This document shows positions 54,521-63,982 of a DNA stretch of 64,000 nucleotides, piece by piece. A program made the translations under genes and the position numbers. The notes under the pieces are model-generated. The model saw nothing but the letters and a program-made list of their open reading frames with translations, was not told the origin of the DNA and did not search any database. How positions within the stretch are numbered: the first letter of the stretch is position 1; each line of letters starts with the position of its first letter. Origin of the DNA: Desulfobacterales bacterium (lineage in GTDB: Bacteria; Desulfobacterota; Desulfobacteria; Desulfobacterales; JAHEIW01); the NCBI GenBank assembly GCA_030066985.1, contig JASJAN010000019.1, forward strand, positions 1 through 64,000, given 5' to 3'.

Positions 54521-55255
54521 ATGAGCCCTTCAGAGCATACGGCATCTATTAAAGAAATTCAATTTTCATCGCAAGAATTTCAACTAAACGGTTATTTGCA
54601 TCTGCCGTCGGCCCCCTCCCCTCCGGTCATTCTTGGCTCCCACGGGCTTTTTAGCGATAAAGATTCACCCAAGCAAATTGCCCTGGCGCAGCGCTGCAAT
54701 CAACTGCATATGGCCTATTTTCGCTTTGATCACCGGGGTTGCGGTGACAGCAAAGCCCCCTTTGAAAAGGTCACATCGCTGCAAGCGCGCTGTGCCGATC
54801 TGAAGGCCGCAGCTAAAATGCTAACATCCAGAAGTGATCTGGGGAATCAGATCGGACTTTTCGGCAGCAGCATGGGCGGCAGTGTTTGCCTGGCAGTTGC
54901 CCGTAAACTGTCTCCGCTTGCGGTGGTCACCTGGGCAGCTCCGCTGCGCAGCACCGATCTGGTCTCGCAGACAACACCTCCCGACAGCGGTTCGCCCGCC
55001 CCGTTTGAAAAGCAGCCGTTTGACCTCTCAGATCAAATTGTCGGTCTGCAAAATATACTTATTTTACATGGCGATGCAGACGATATTGTTCCGTTGTCCC
55101 ATGCTCGCCAGATTTACGACCGCGTCAGCGAGCCTAAAAAGCTGCACGTGTTTGCCCGTAGCGATCATCGCATGAGCCACCCGCCTGATCAGCAACGGTT
55201 TATAAATGCAGCAACCATTTGGTTTCAATCCTACCTAAAGCCGCAAAGCTTATAA
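54521..55255 (+). CDS. Alpha/beta hydrolase
   Basis: 244 residues with oxyanion-side LGSHGLFSDKDS, FDHRGCGDSKA, nucleophile elbow GSSMGG, acid in HGDADDIVP and catalytic His in SDHRMS. No signal peptide. The pattern resembles small serine esterases or peptidases of the dienelactone hydrolase/S9-like type; substrate unknown. Converges on the amidohydrolase gene 31 bases away. Confidence 0.85.
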   Translation: MSPSEHTASIKEIQFSSQEFQLNGYLHLPSAPSPPVILGSHGLFSDKDSPKQIALAQRCNQLHMAYFRFDHRGCGDSKAPFEKVTSLQARCADLKAAAKMLTSRSDLGNQIGLFGSSMGGSVCLAVARKLSPLAVVTWAAPLRSTDLVSQTTPPDSGSPAPFEKQPFDLSDQIVGLQNILILHGDADDIVPLSHARQIYDRVSEPKKLHVFARSDHRMSHPPDQQRFINAATIWFQSYLKPQSL

Positions 55256-55286
55256 AGCTTTATATAAGACATCCAACCTAAGCACT

Positions 55287-56462
55287 TCAAATTATTTGAT
55301 TTGCGTCAAAATAATACAACATTATTTTTTCCAGGCTATGCGGCAATTGCAATGGGTCGCCTTTGACCGCAACAAAATTCGCTGGCAGGTCTCTTTTGAT
55401 CTGACCTGCCCCGGGCAAACCCATTAGGCGCGCGCCATTTCGGGTGGCACATGCAACCACCTTTTCGATGGGAAGCCCGGCATCCTTAAATAACCGCATC
55501 TCATTGATAAGCGCCTGTGCATGTGGTACCCCAGCGCTGCCGGCATCGGTTCCCAGGGCGATACGAACGCCCCGTTCATGAGCAAATTGAATCTGGCGAA
55601 TTTGGTGATCTAAATTTTGCTGGACCACATCCACCGCCTGTCCGTGTAGGACCATCTGATCTTTAAGGGCTTGCATGGTGTAAGCCGTCGGCACCCATGT
55701 CGTGCGGCTATCGGCCATTTGCCGCAGATTCTCCGTGCCCATGAAATACCCATGTTCAATGGAGTCGCAACCCGCATTCAGCGCTACTTTAACCGCCCTT
55801 TTCCCGTTGGCGTGCACCATAGTTTTAAAACCGCGCTGCCGCGCTGCCTTCACGGCAGCCGTCATTTCAGCCAGATTAAACTGTGGTGTGGTTTCTTTAT
55901 GATAGACGGTTAAGCTGTTTAAGCCGGAATTTACGATTTTAATGTGATCGCCTTCGCCAGGTGCCGCAAGGATGATGTCGGCCAGATTCTGCTGCGGCGC
56001 TAATGCCCGACCAATAAGCTGACCGTAGCGGCCGGGCTTGTTCCAGGCCATGCCAGCCAACTTTAATTGAATCGGAAGCCCTTTGATATCTTGATGATTC
56101 CTGCAGCGCAGCACGCTCTTTTGCGCATCCCCGCCATCGCGCACAGCCATAATCCCTCTGGCAACATACTGATTTAACTCGTATTTAACTTGCCTGAAAA
56201 TTCGATGGGATTCGCCGGAGGTATCGATATCTGTTGGGTCTTGTCGGGCAATTTCCGGCAGCGCCAGATGCACATGAGAATCAATAAGAGCGGGCATGAG
56301 CGTACAAGCGTCAGGATCCAGCAGTGATTGACCGGGTTTTACCGAATCCGGCCCGGCCTCAGTCGATTTGCGGATTGATCGGAGTATACCATTTTGCAAA
56401 CGAATCCGCATAGCTGGTTGAGCCGGTGTGCCGCTGCCGTCTATCAACCAACCCACATGCAA
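55287..56462 (-). CDS. Amidohydrolase family metal-dependent hydrolase
   Basis: 391 residues. TIM-barrel amidohydrolase with metal site HVHLALP, HANGKRAVKVALNAG and DSIEHGYFMG histidines, and the catalytic Asp in LGTDAGSAG. It resembles the imidazolonepropionase/prolidase-like members (GWLIDGSG start, RVARGIMAVRDGG-type segment). Cytoplasmic. Exact substrate cannot be told from sequence or neighbours. Confidence 0.87.
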   Translation of the reverse strand: MHVGWLIDGSGTPAQPAMRIRLQNGILRSIRKSTEAGPDSVKPGQSLLDPDACTLMPALIDSHVHLALPEIARQDPTDIDTSGESHRIFRQVKYELNQYVARGIMAVRDGGDAQKSVLRCRNHQDIKGLPIQLKLAGMAWNKPGRYGQLIGRALAPQQNLADIILAAPGEGDHIKIVNSGLNSLTVYHKETTPQFNLAEMTAAVKAARQRGFKTMVHANGKRAVKVALNAGCDSIEHGYFMGTENLRQMADSRTTWVPTAYTMQALKDQMVLHGQAVDVVQQNLDHQIRQIQFAHERGVRIALGTDAGSAGVPHAQALINEMRLFKDAGLPIEKVVACATRNGARLMGLPGAGQIKRDLPANFVAVKGDPLQLPHSLEKIMLYYFDANQII

Positions 56463-56749
56463 GATGACCGTTTAATCAGACACGCTGCTTGCCCCCTTGA
56501 CAGGCGCTAATACAATGTAGTATCTATTTCATACTAAATTGGTCGGATATAGGCCCTGAAAAATACAGACGAGAATCGATACGCATCCAATGTTGAAATG
56601 AACTTTGCAATTCGGGAGCTGTAAATTATATCGTCAAACAACATCTTCTTGATGACCGCTAAGCGCTCGCCAATTGATGTCTAACGCCCCAATTCAACCA
56701 TTGAACATGTATCCCATCGATCCACCCGTCAAGATACCAAAGGAGATGT

Positions 56750-57328
56750 ATGAAGCCCAAACCCAAGGCCCATGCTGCATCAGTTGTCAAATTAAATCAA
56801 ACAGAACCCACCTTTGTGCGCGAAGTCATTAGCCGATCGGGTGTGGATATAAACCAGTGCTGGCACTGTCAAACCTGTGCCGGCGGATGCCCTTTTGTGC
56901 GGGCTATGGATTATCCGCCCAACCGTGTCATTCGACTGGTCCAGCTGGGTCTGCGAATGGAAGCACTGCAAAGTTCAGGTATCTGGATCTGTGTGGGATG
57001 CAATACGTGCTCGATTCAATGCCCTAACTGCATTGATATCCCGGCTGTCAATGATGCCCTGCGTCAGATGGCGATGGCAGAGGAGGTGGTCGTTGCCGAA
57101 CCCAATATCCTGCATTTCCATCAGGCCGTCCTGCAATCCATCCAGCGCCACGGCCGCACCCATAAGCTGGAAGTGATGATGCGCTATAAGTTAAAAAAAC
57201 ACGACTGGTTCAGCGACATGTCTGTGGGCATCAAGATGTTTGCCAAGCGCAAACTTGAGCTGCTGCCGTCCAAAAGCAAAAATATGGCGGACATCAGAAG
57301 GCTTTTTGAACAAAAATCAACGACCTAA
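56750..57328 (+). CDS. hdrC: Heterodisulfide reductase subunit C-like iron-sulfur protein
   Basis: 192 residues with two [4Fe-4S] motifs, CWHCQTCAGGCP and CVGCNTCSIQCP, the HdrC layout. A strong AAGGAGA ribosome site precedes ATG 56750. HdrC passes electrons between a flavin subunit (HdrA) and HdrB. The hdrB-like gene follows 17 bases downstream, but hdrA is not in the window, so the electron donor partner is open. Confidence 0.88.
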   Translation: MKPKPKAHAASVVKLNQTEPTFVREVISRSGVDINQCWHCQTCAGGCPFVRAMDYPPNRVIRLVQLGLRMEALQSSGIWICVGCNTCSIQCPNCIDIPAVNDALRQMAMAEEVVVAEPNILHFHQAVLQSIQRHGRTHKLEVMMRYKLKKHDWFSDMSVGIKMFAKRKLELLPSKSKNMADIRRLFEQKSTT

Positions 57329-57345
57329 GGCAAAGCCAAAACCCT

Positions 57346-58206
57346 ATGGAAAAAAAGAACCTTATTGATTTGACGTTCTATCCGGGCTGTTCTTTAAAAA
57401 CAACATCCCAGGAAAACAATGCCTCTTTGATCTATCTTTTTGAGCATCTGGGGTATAACCTCATCGAGCTTGAAGACTGGAATTGCTGTGGCAGCTCTTC
57501 GGCCCACAGCATCGACAGCGAACTGGCCTTTGATCTGGCCAGCCGTAATTTTTCATTGGCACCTGTGGACCGCCCTCTCTTGGTGGCCTGCCCCAGCTGC
57601 CTTTTGCGCCTGCGCAGCGCTTACTTGCATCTTACGCAAGAAGCACCCGCTCGACACCATTATCAGAAAATGTGGGGCAAGCCCTTTGAAGCCAAGCTGC
57701 AAATCATGCACTTTTTTGAATTTCTGGATCAAATTGATTTGCAAAAATACTCCCGAGAAGGGATTCGCAGGCTTGAGGGGATTAAATTTGTGTCCTACTA
57801 CGGTTGCATGCTGGCGCGGCCGCCGATCATGCGCCACGAGAAAAACTATTATGGCTTGATGGAAAAAATCCTATCCAATCTGGGCGCTCAGGCTGAAAAA
57901 TGGTCATTTTCCTCCCGCTGCTGCGGCACCTTCTTGACCGTTGCCCGCCCGGAAGTGGTCGAGCCCATGGTCAATGAAATCATCCAGGGGGCCATCGATG
58001 CCAAAGCTGATTGTATTGTGACTGCCTGTGCCATGTGCCATATGAATCTGGAAGTGCGCTGTTCTCTCAAACGAAAGCTGCCGGTGCTTCACTTTTCAGA
58101 GATTATTTCCTTGGCCCTGGGCATTGGCAGAAGCGAATACAAAAGCTGGTTTTCGCGGCACCTGGTGGATCCTAAGCCGTTGCTCAGGGCACTCAACCTG
58201 TTCTAA
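57346..58206 (+). CDS. hdrB: Heterodisulfide reductase subunit B-like protein
   Basis: 286 residues with two complete CCG domains: YPGCSL, NCCGSSS and CPSC; then YYGCML, RCCGTF and CAMC. These hold the two noncubane [4Fe-4S] clusters that cleave a disulfide in HdrB. In sulfate reducers lacking methanogenesis the HdrBC target is usually not CoM-S-S-CoB, so the substrate is unknown. Co-transcribed with hdrC; converges on cinA. Confidence 0.9.
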   Translation: MEKKNLIDLTFYPGCSLKTTSQENNASLIYLFEHLGYNLIELEDWNCCGSSSAHSIDSELAFDLASRNFSLAPVDRPLLVACPSCLLRLRSAYLHLTQEAPARHHYQKMWGKPFEAKLQIMHFFEFLDQIDLQKYSREGIRRLEGIKFVSYYGCMLARPPIMRHEKNYYGLMEKILSNLGAQAEKWSFSSRCCGTFLTVARPEVVEPMVNEIIQGAIDAKADCIVTACAMCHMNLEVRCSLKRKLPVLHFSEIISLALGIGRSEYKSWFSRHLVDPKPLLRALNLF

Positions 58207-58261
58207 ATTGAGCGTTTCAAATTAAAAATAGCGGCATCCCGCCTTCATCCAGGACTCCCGA

Positions 58262-59524
58262 TTAAAAATTTGGCGGATTCAGGCCCATCAACTCCCGACG
58301 CAGCACCTCCAAAGCAGCTGTCGAAAAAATCTGTTTATGCAGGGTGCGCCTGCCAAACCAAAAATGAAATTGATGCCCGACCGTGCCTTCCGGTGAAGCC
58401 AGCCCGATGCACACCGTGCCGACAGGCTTTTCTTTGGTGCCGCCTGTGGGGCCGGCAATGCCGCTGGTGGACAAACCGTAAGTAGCCCCGCTTATATCAC
58501 GCGCGCCACGGGCCATTTCAATAGCGGTTTCAACATGCACAGCGCCGTGTCGCTTTAACGTATCAGCGGATACACTTAAAACATTGATTTTGGCCGCATT
58601 CGAATAAGTGACGCCTGAAAAAACAAAATAGTCAGAGCTGCCGGATACGTTCGTTATCCAATCGGCGATCAAACCGCCGCTGCAACTTTCGGCCAGAGCC
58701 AGTGTTGCCTGCTTTTCTTTCAGCAGATCTCCGACCATCATTTCGATGGTCTTCCCCTGTTGCGAAATTACTTTAGGTCCCATTTGATCAACCACCCAGT
58801 CAGCCGCAGCCGTCAATTCTTGAGTCAATTGGTCTTCGGTGGTGCCTTTGGCATACAGCTTCACGAGAATGCAGGGAAATTGCACCTGCAGCCCAAGCGA
58901 AATTCGTGGAAAGGCCTTTGCAAACCCGCTGAGTCGTTCAAAAGTCCGGGATTCAGTCAACCCAAAGGTGGACAGCGTTTGGGTCCGGTAGTAAATGCGG
59001 TTATTGCCCAAGTGCTTTTTAACTTGTGCCAGAACTGTATCGGCAAGCATGCGTTGCATCTCAGCCGGCACACCGGGCAAAAAAAAGAATTGGCATCGGC
59101 CGATTTTCAAAGCAAATCCGGGTGCGGTGCCCACTGGGTTCTGGATACATTCTGCGCCCGTCGGCAAAAAAGCCTGTTTACGACTGGCGGGATTCACTTC
59201 CCGCTGACGCGCTTTAAAAAAATTGTCAACAGATTGCAGTGCAGATGGATTTAAATCAAGCTTTACCCCGGCTGCTTTAGCAGCAGCCTCGGCTGTCAAA
59301 TCATCTGCCGTTGGGCCTAACCCGCCGGTCACAATGGCCAGCTCCGCACGACTGCCGATCTCGCTCAATACAGCAATTAACGTATCAAGGTTATCGCCCA
59401 CACAGGTGTGCCGGGTAACCGCAACACCATTTTCTTCCAGTCGGGCCGCAATATGGGCTGAATTGCTGTCAATGAGGGCGCCTGTACGAATCTCTTCACC
59501 GGTGGCCACTATTTCAGCATTCAT
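58262..59524 (-). CDS. cinA: CinA-family nicotinamide-nucleotide amidohydrolase
   Basis: 420 residues. N-terminal MoCF-like domain (ATGEEIRTGALIDSNSAHIA, VTGGLGPTADDLTAEA) joined to the C-terminal PncC amidohydrolase (ALAESCSGGLIADWITN, GISGATYGLSTSGIAGPTGG-like region split here as STSGIAGPTGG). Acts on NMN in pyridine-nucleotide recycling; the MoCF-like part in CinA can hydrolyse ADP-ribose. Standard full-length architecture. The lipoprotein genes upstream are separated by about 150 bases. Confidence 0.94.
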   Translation of the reverse strand: MNAEIVATGEEIRTGALIDSNSAHIAARLEENGVAVTRHTCVGDNLDTLIAVLSEIGSRAELAIVTGGLGPTADDLTAEAAAKAAGVKLDLNPSALQSVDNFFKARQREVNPASRKQAFLPTGAECIQNPVGTAPGFALKIGRCQFFFLPGVPAEMQRMLADTVLAQVKKHLGNNRIYYRTQTLSTFGLTESRTFERLSGFAKAFPRISLGLQVQFPCILVKLYAKGTTEDQLTQELTAAADWVVDQMGPKVISQQGKTIEMMVGDLLKEKQATLALAESCSGGLIADWITNVSGSSDYFVFSGVTYSNAAKINVLSVSADTLKRHGAVHVETAIEMARGARDISGATYGLSTSGIAGPTGGTKEKPVGTVCIGLASPEGTVGHQFHFWFGRRTLHKQIFSTAALEVLRRELMGLNPPNF

Positions 59525-59569
59525 TTCTTTTTTCCTTCGTCAGGTTTGCCGGTTGCCGGTTTAGCCGGT

Positions 59570-59624
59570 TTGGCCCGTTAAAAAAGACGAACGGCTGAAG
59601 TCTTCGAACCGGTATACGGGCCAA
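59570..59624. repeat. Inverted repeat TTGGCCCGT/ACGGGCCAA with GCCGGTT-type repeats
   Basis: 9-base perfect arms at 59570-59578 and 59616-59624 flank a region with GAAGTCTTC. Short GCCGGTT and CAACGGG repeats surround it (59545-59636). The minus strand has CTTTTTTA inside, so it might contribute to termination after the lipoprotein gene. Confidence 0.4.
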
Positions 59625-59673
59625 CGGGCAACGGGCATAACCAACAGCAGTAGATGCATTTTTGAGATAACTT

Positions 59674-60456
59674 TTAATCGGGGGGCGTCAAAACAAACAC
59701 CGACGGCGCAACGTCGACATTGACCCAATAGCGATGGATATCGAGTTGAAAATCGATTCCGTCATTGTTGGACAGCCTTAAACGGCGCGGCACCGTGAAG
59801 CCGTCAATCTGTTGGGTGCCATCGATTTCGGCGCGATATTTCAAGCTGCCGGATCGGTGGAAGACATCCACCTGCTGCACCAGTGACAGGCTTGCATCAT
59901 AGGCAATTTTTTGCCGAACCCCCCACCAATTGTCGGTCAAAATTAGGATCGGTCCCTGCTGGGATGGGTCCTGCACAAAGGTAACGGCATCAAATTCTGC
60001 CAGCGGAATCCGTCCGCTTAAAAGCGAGATGATATCACTAACGGATATGGGGATGGAAATGAGTCTTTTGAGGTCAGGGTCATTGGCCGCCAGTTTCCTA
60101 AACAGGGTATCCTGCCCCTGAACTTCCAGATAATAGAGCCACTGGCCGTCTGCAGCCAATTTGACAGCCGGGTAACCGGAAATCAGTACCGCAATGCTGA
60201 ACTTGACCGGTTTTTCGCCGATCCATGCGACCCGCTGGTCAAACTGAAGGCGCCCATTTTGACTGATGGTAATGTTGCCAACACCCTTGAAATTGACCAG
60301 GGTCTCATTTTGGGCTCTGAGCGCGTCAAGCAGATCGCGGACTTGGCCGCTGCGTTCGGCGGGTGTGACCGTCACGTCTTTGGCGGGTCTGATGGCGGCA
60401 CAGCTGACCATAGCACAGGTGAGGATTAAAGCGGAAATGATGCGATAACACGTCAT
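59674..60456 (-). CDS. LolB/DUF4292-like outer-membrane lipoprotein
   Basis: 260 residues with a lipoprotein signal (ALILTCAMVSC, lipobox VSCAA). The mature protein has the LolB/LppX-like half-barrel pattern of DUF4292 (VNFKGVGNITI, RVAWIGEKPVKFSI, YRAEIDGTQQIDGF). It would sit in the outer membrane and may bind lipoproteins or lipids. It starts 5 bases after the TPR lipoprotein stop, so the two are one operon. Confidence 0.8.
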   Translation of the reverse strand: MTCYRIISALILTCAMVSCAAIRPAKDVTVTPAERSGQVRDLLDALRAQNETLVNFKGVGNITISQNGRLQFDQRVAWIGEKPVKFSIAVLISGYPAVKLAADGQWLYYLEVQGQDTLFRKLAANDPDLKRLISIPISVSDIISLLSGRIPLAEFDAVTFVQDPSQQGPILILTDNWWGVRQKIAYDASLSLVQQVDVFHRSGSLKYRAEIDGTQQIDGFTVPRRLRLSNNDGIDFQLDIHRYWVNVDVAPSVFVLTPPD

Positions 60457-60461
60457 ACCGG

Positions 60462-62174
60462 CTATGGCCCGTTGCTGGAAATGTCACGAATTTTTTGCTC
60501 GAGCATTTCTTTATCTTCTTCTTTGTGCTCCAGCGATTTTTTATAGTACTTTAGCGCGTTGGTCTTGTCATTGAGTTTTAGATAGGCATCACCGAGATGC
60601 TCCAGCATTATCGGGTCATCCGGTACGATTTCCACCGCCTTTTGAAGATATTGCAATGCTTTCTCATATTCGCCTTTTTTATAGTATACCCACCCCAGGC
60701 TGTCGGTAATATATCCGTCATTGGGTTTGTATTTAAGCGCCTCTTTGATCAAGCGCTCGGCTTCATCCAGATTTTTTCCCAGATCAGCATAGGTATAGCC
60801 AAGATAGTTGAGCGCATTGGCATGCTTGGGGTCCAGCTCGATCACTTTACGCATGGCTGCCATCGAGGCTTCCTTTTTGCCCCACTTATCGTAAACCACC
60901 CCCAGGCGAAAATAATAGCGGGGATTATCCGGATCAGATTCGATGGCCTGCTTTATAAATTCCTCTGCTTGAACATATTTTTCTGCATCTTCATAAAAGG
61001 TGCCCAGATAATATTTGAATTCGGCATTCTCGGGTTCATGCTCAACCGCTTTGGATAACAGCGCAATGGCCTCTTCATTTTGATTGTTTTCAGACAGGAT
61101 ATAGGATGCATGTATGACGGCATCTTCGTAGAATCGAGAATCTGGTTTTACACGTTTAAAATGTATCAAAGCGCCGGGATTATCTTTTTTCCCGTAATAG
61201 GCGATACCGGCAATATGATTTATTTCCGAGCTGTCCGGAACGGCTTTGAGCATTCCATTGATGATGACAAGCCCTTCATCATATTTTTTAGGATCAATAT
61301 AAAGCTGAATCAATTTAATGATGACTTCAAATTCAGTCGTGCTGCGCTGCCCCAGTTTTTTAAAAATTTTTTCGGCCTGCGCCGTCTTGCCTTTCTTATG
61401 GTAGTAATACCCTAGCTCCATAGCGGCCCGTATGTTATTCGGATTGTTTTGTAAAATATCCTGATACAGGCTGAGTATTTTTTGTTCGTTCTTTTCTTCT
61501 TTGTAAAGCGCCAGCAGCTCGTAACGCGGCTCCATAAGATCAGGTTCGATTTCCAGCGTTCGCTTGAATTGTTTCTCGGCTTCAGCGCGTTTGCCCTGCT
61601 GGGCATAGATTTTTCCTAAATACAAATAACCGGTATAATTACCAGGAAAGTGTTCTATCATTTGAGTGAAAACACGTGTGGCCTGATCATAGTTCTTGGC
61701 TTCCAGGTACAACCCCCCCAGCAGTTGATAGACTTTTTCCTGCTTCGGATCTGCCGCGATCACGCGCTCATAGGCATCGATGGCCGCCTGATTGTTTTTG
61801 CGCACCTGATTGATGCCACCGTAAAGAATCAAAGAGCGGATGTCATCAGGGTGATCCTTGAGAATATCTTCCAGAATAAGAAGGGCATTGGCATCGTCTT
61901 TATTCTGCAAATAAACCGTTGCCAACTCACGTTTGAGGTATAGAGAGTCCGGGTCCAGTTCAATGGCCTGTTTAAGCAGCTCGATGGCATTTGCTAAATT
62001 GCCTTTTTTTCGCTGGATCTGGGCTTCGGTAAAGTAATAATACTGATTCCCAGTTTGATCCTCTGTTGTAAAACGAAACAATGATGATGTTTGGGAGCTG
62101 GATGTCGATGTGCAGCCCCAAATAAAAAAAACGACCACCAACTGTATGGTCACTGCTATTCGTAACAACTTCAT
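60462..62174 (-). CDS. TPR-repeat lipoprotein
   Basis: 570 residues: lipoprotein signal ending FFIWGCTS, a short Ser/Thr linker and about 14-15 TPRs to the C-terminus, with canonical units such as PDSLYLKRELATVYLQN and NALNYLGYTYADLGKN. It is probably a periplasm-facing scaffold at the outer membrane. Pairing with the LolB-like lipoprotein suggests an envelope assembly role. The sigma factor gene starts upstream on the same strand. Confidence 0.85.
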   Translation of the reverse strand: MKLLRIAVTIQLVVVFFIWGCTSTSSSQTSSLFRFTTEDQTGNQYYYFTEAQIQRKKGNLANAIELLKQAIELDPDSLYLKRELATVYLQNKDDANALLILEDILKDHPDDIRSLILYGGINQVRKNNQAAIDAYERVIAADPKQEKVYQLLGGLYLEAKNYDQATRVFTQMIEHFPGNYTGYLYLGKIYAQQGKRAEAEKQFKRTLEIEPDLMEPRYELLALYKEEKNEQKILSLYQDILQNNPNNIRAAMELGYYYHKKGKTAQAEKIFKKLGQRSTTEFEVIIKLIQLYIDPKKYDEGLVIINGMLKAVPDSSEINHIAGIAYYGKKDNPGALIHFKRVKPDSRFYEDAVIHASYILSENNQNEEAIALLSKAVEHEPENAEFKYYLGTFYEDAEKYVQAEEFIKQAIESDPDNPRYYFRLGVVYDKWGKKEASMAAMRKVIELDPKHANALNYLGYTYADLGKNLDEAERLIKEALKYKPNDGYITDSLGWVYYKKGEYEKALQYLQKAVEIVPDDPIMLEHLGDAYLKLNDKTNALKYYKKSLEHKEEDKEMLEQKIRDISSNGP

Positions 62175-62232
62175 GTGACGTTTATCCTATCTGCAATGTA
62201 TATAAACGTGATGGAAATTTAATCGGGCCCTG

Positions 62233-63852
62233 TTAATCGGATCTGCTGCCCTCGGTGTAAGATGCAAAGTCAGGAATTTCGCGCTTGAAAAATTCCCTCA
62301 TTTTTTTGATGATGTTTTTCTCGACCTGGCGAACCCGCTCACGTGAGATCCCATAGCGATCTCCGATCTCTTGTAATGTCACCGGATTGTCTGAAAAGAT
62401 CCGCAGATCAAAGATCTCAAGCTCCCGCGGTGTCATTTTTTTCCGGAACTCCGCAATTTTGTTGTGCAGCAGAACTTCAATCTCCTTTTTTGATACTTGA
62501 TCCTCAATCGATTCGGCATTCGTGCTCACAAATTCAATTCTTTCAGTGTCAGAGTCTTCTTTGAGCGGCGCATCCAGCGAAACATCCCAGCCATCCAAAC
62601 GCTGATCCATGTCGATAATCTCGCGTTCTGAGACACCCAGCCTTTCTGAAAGGAGTTTGGGTTTGGGCTCAAAACCCTCGTCAATTAGCTTTTGCTTTTC
62701 TTTTTTTAGCTTAAAAAAGAGTTTGCGCTGCCCTTGAGTGGTACCAATTTTAACCAGTCGCCAGTTATCCATGATAAACTTGAGAATATATGCCTTTATC
62801 CAAAAAGAGGCATAATAGGAAAACTTGACATTTTTGTAGGGATCAAACTTTTTGACGGCCTGCATGAGCCCAATATTGCCTTCCTGAATCAAGTCCAGCA
62901 AGTTCTGCATCCACACCCGCTGGAATTCCAGCGCAATTTTTACGACCAGCCTCAAATTAGAAGTCACCAGTCGATAAGCGGCATCTTTATCGCCCTTTTC
63001 CCGCACGCGAATGCCCAACTCACGTTCTTCTTCTCGCGTCAGTAATTTATAGGTGCTGATTTCGGTCAAATACCGTTGCAACGGATCAAATTTAACCAGC
63101 GCTTTTTCCGAGGTCTTGGCAGCCGGCTTTCTTTTGGCAGCAGCGGATTTTAGCGCTTTTGCGCTTTTGGGCGGCTTTTTAGCTGCGACCGCCTTGCCTT
63201 TACGGGATTTTGCCTTGGCAGATTTGGCCGTTTTAGTTGTTGCGCGCGCAGCGCGTTTTACGGTAGGTGCTTTTTTCTTGGCGGCCACTGGCGACCGCCG
63301 GGTTGCCTTTTTGACAGGCTGTTTTGTGCCTTTGGAGCGCTTCTTTATGGCTGGTTTGGCGGATTGGGTTGTTTTTTTTGCCGACCGCCTAGCAACTGCT
63401 GTCTTTTTAGCGGCAAGCGGGGTGCTGCGGGCGATTTTTTTAACAGACCGCTTGGCTTTTTTGGCAGCGGTCTTAGCGGCTGGTTTGGAAGTTTTGACCG
63501 CCCTTTTTGGGGCGCTTTTGGCTTTCCTTGATGTCTTGGCAGATACAGCTTTAGGGCGCCGCTTCGCTTTGGGGGCGACGCGCTTCGCAGTTTTTGTGGT
63601 TGCCGAAACACGGGATTTGGTAGTGCGAGCTGTCTTTTTGGGTCGACCCTTGGTGGTTTTGGCCGATTTCTTCGCTGTACCCTGTGTGCGAGGCGTTTTC
63701 TTTGTGCCGGCGATTCTTTTTGCACTTTGGCCAGTCTTTTTGACCGCTGAACGGGATGTGGTGGTCGATTTTTTGACCGCAGCCTTGGTAGGGCGGCTCG
63801 ATCTTCGGGCAGCAGTTTTTTTTGAAACGGACTTTTTTCTTTTAGCCGGCAT
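62233..63852 (-). CDS. RpoH-like sigma factor with histone-H1-like N-terminal tail
   Basis: 539 residues. Residues 1-248 are a Lys/Ala/Arg/Thr/Ser/Pro tail without a single Asp or Glu, like bacterial AlgP or histone H1 proteins. Residues ~249-539 are a complete sigma-70-family factor: region 1.2 (FDPLQRYLTEI), region 2 (LRLVVKIALEF, DLIQEGNIGLMQAVKKFDP, SYYASFWIKAYILKF), the RpoH-type block NWRLVKIGTTQGQRKLFFKL, region 3 and region 4 with ISRERVRQVEKNIIKKM. A continuous frame links both, and no Met occurs after residue 1 until inside the sigma part, so the tail is not a start-site error. Sigma-32 class is inferred from the QRKLFF block. Confidence 0.9.
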   Translation of the reverse strand: MPAKRKKSVSKKTAARRSSRPTKAAVKKSTTTSRSAVKKTGQSAKRIAGTKKTPRTQGTAKKSAKTTKGRPKKTARTTKSRVSATTKTAKRVAPKAKRRPKAVSAKTSRKAKSAPKRAVKTSKPAAKTAAKKAKRSVKKIARSTPLAAKKTAVARRSAKKTTQSAKPAIKKRSKGTKQPVKKATRRSPVAAKKKAPTVKRAARATTKTAKSAKAKSRKGKAVAAKKPPKSAKALKSAAAKRKPAAKTSEKALVKFDPLQRYLTEISTYKLLTREEERELGIRVREKGDKDAAYRLVTSNLRLVVKIALEFQRVWMQNLLDLIQEGNIGLMQAVKKFDPYKNVKFSYYASFWIKAYILKFIMDNWRLVKIGTTQGQRKLFFKLKKEKQKLIDEGFEPKPKLLSERLGVSEREIIDMDQRLDGWDVSLDAPLKEDSDTERIEFVSTNAESIEDQVSKKEIEVLLHNKIAEFRKKMTPRELEIFDLRIFSDNPVTLQEIGDRYGISRERVRQVEKNIIKKMREFFKREIPDFASYTEGSRSD

Positions 63853-63982
63853 TTGTTTGACCCGTTATTTTCGAAATTTGTCTGTGCTGCAGGTATTCAT
63901 TCGCAGCCAGTCAAACATAAAATTCACCTGCATTTTAAATGGACAGAAAAGCGAACATATGATATCGAAAAGGTTTACATGA

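Noticed and set aside
56497-56523. TTGACA with TAGTAT upstream of hdrC
   Set aside because: The spacer is only 15 bases and the site is about 225 bases from the gene, so it was not annotated as a promoter.
63053-63982. A 309-codon open frame on the plus strand rich in Ala, Leu, Val and Phe
   Set aside because: It is the antisense of the Lys/Ala/Arg codons of the sigma-factor tail; the low-complexity codons leave the opposite strand open. The minus-strand reading has a full sigma factor.
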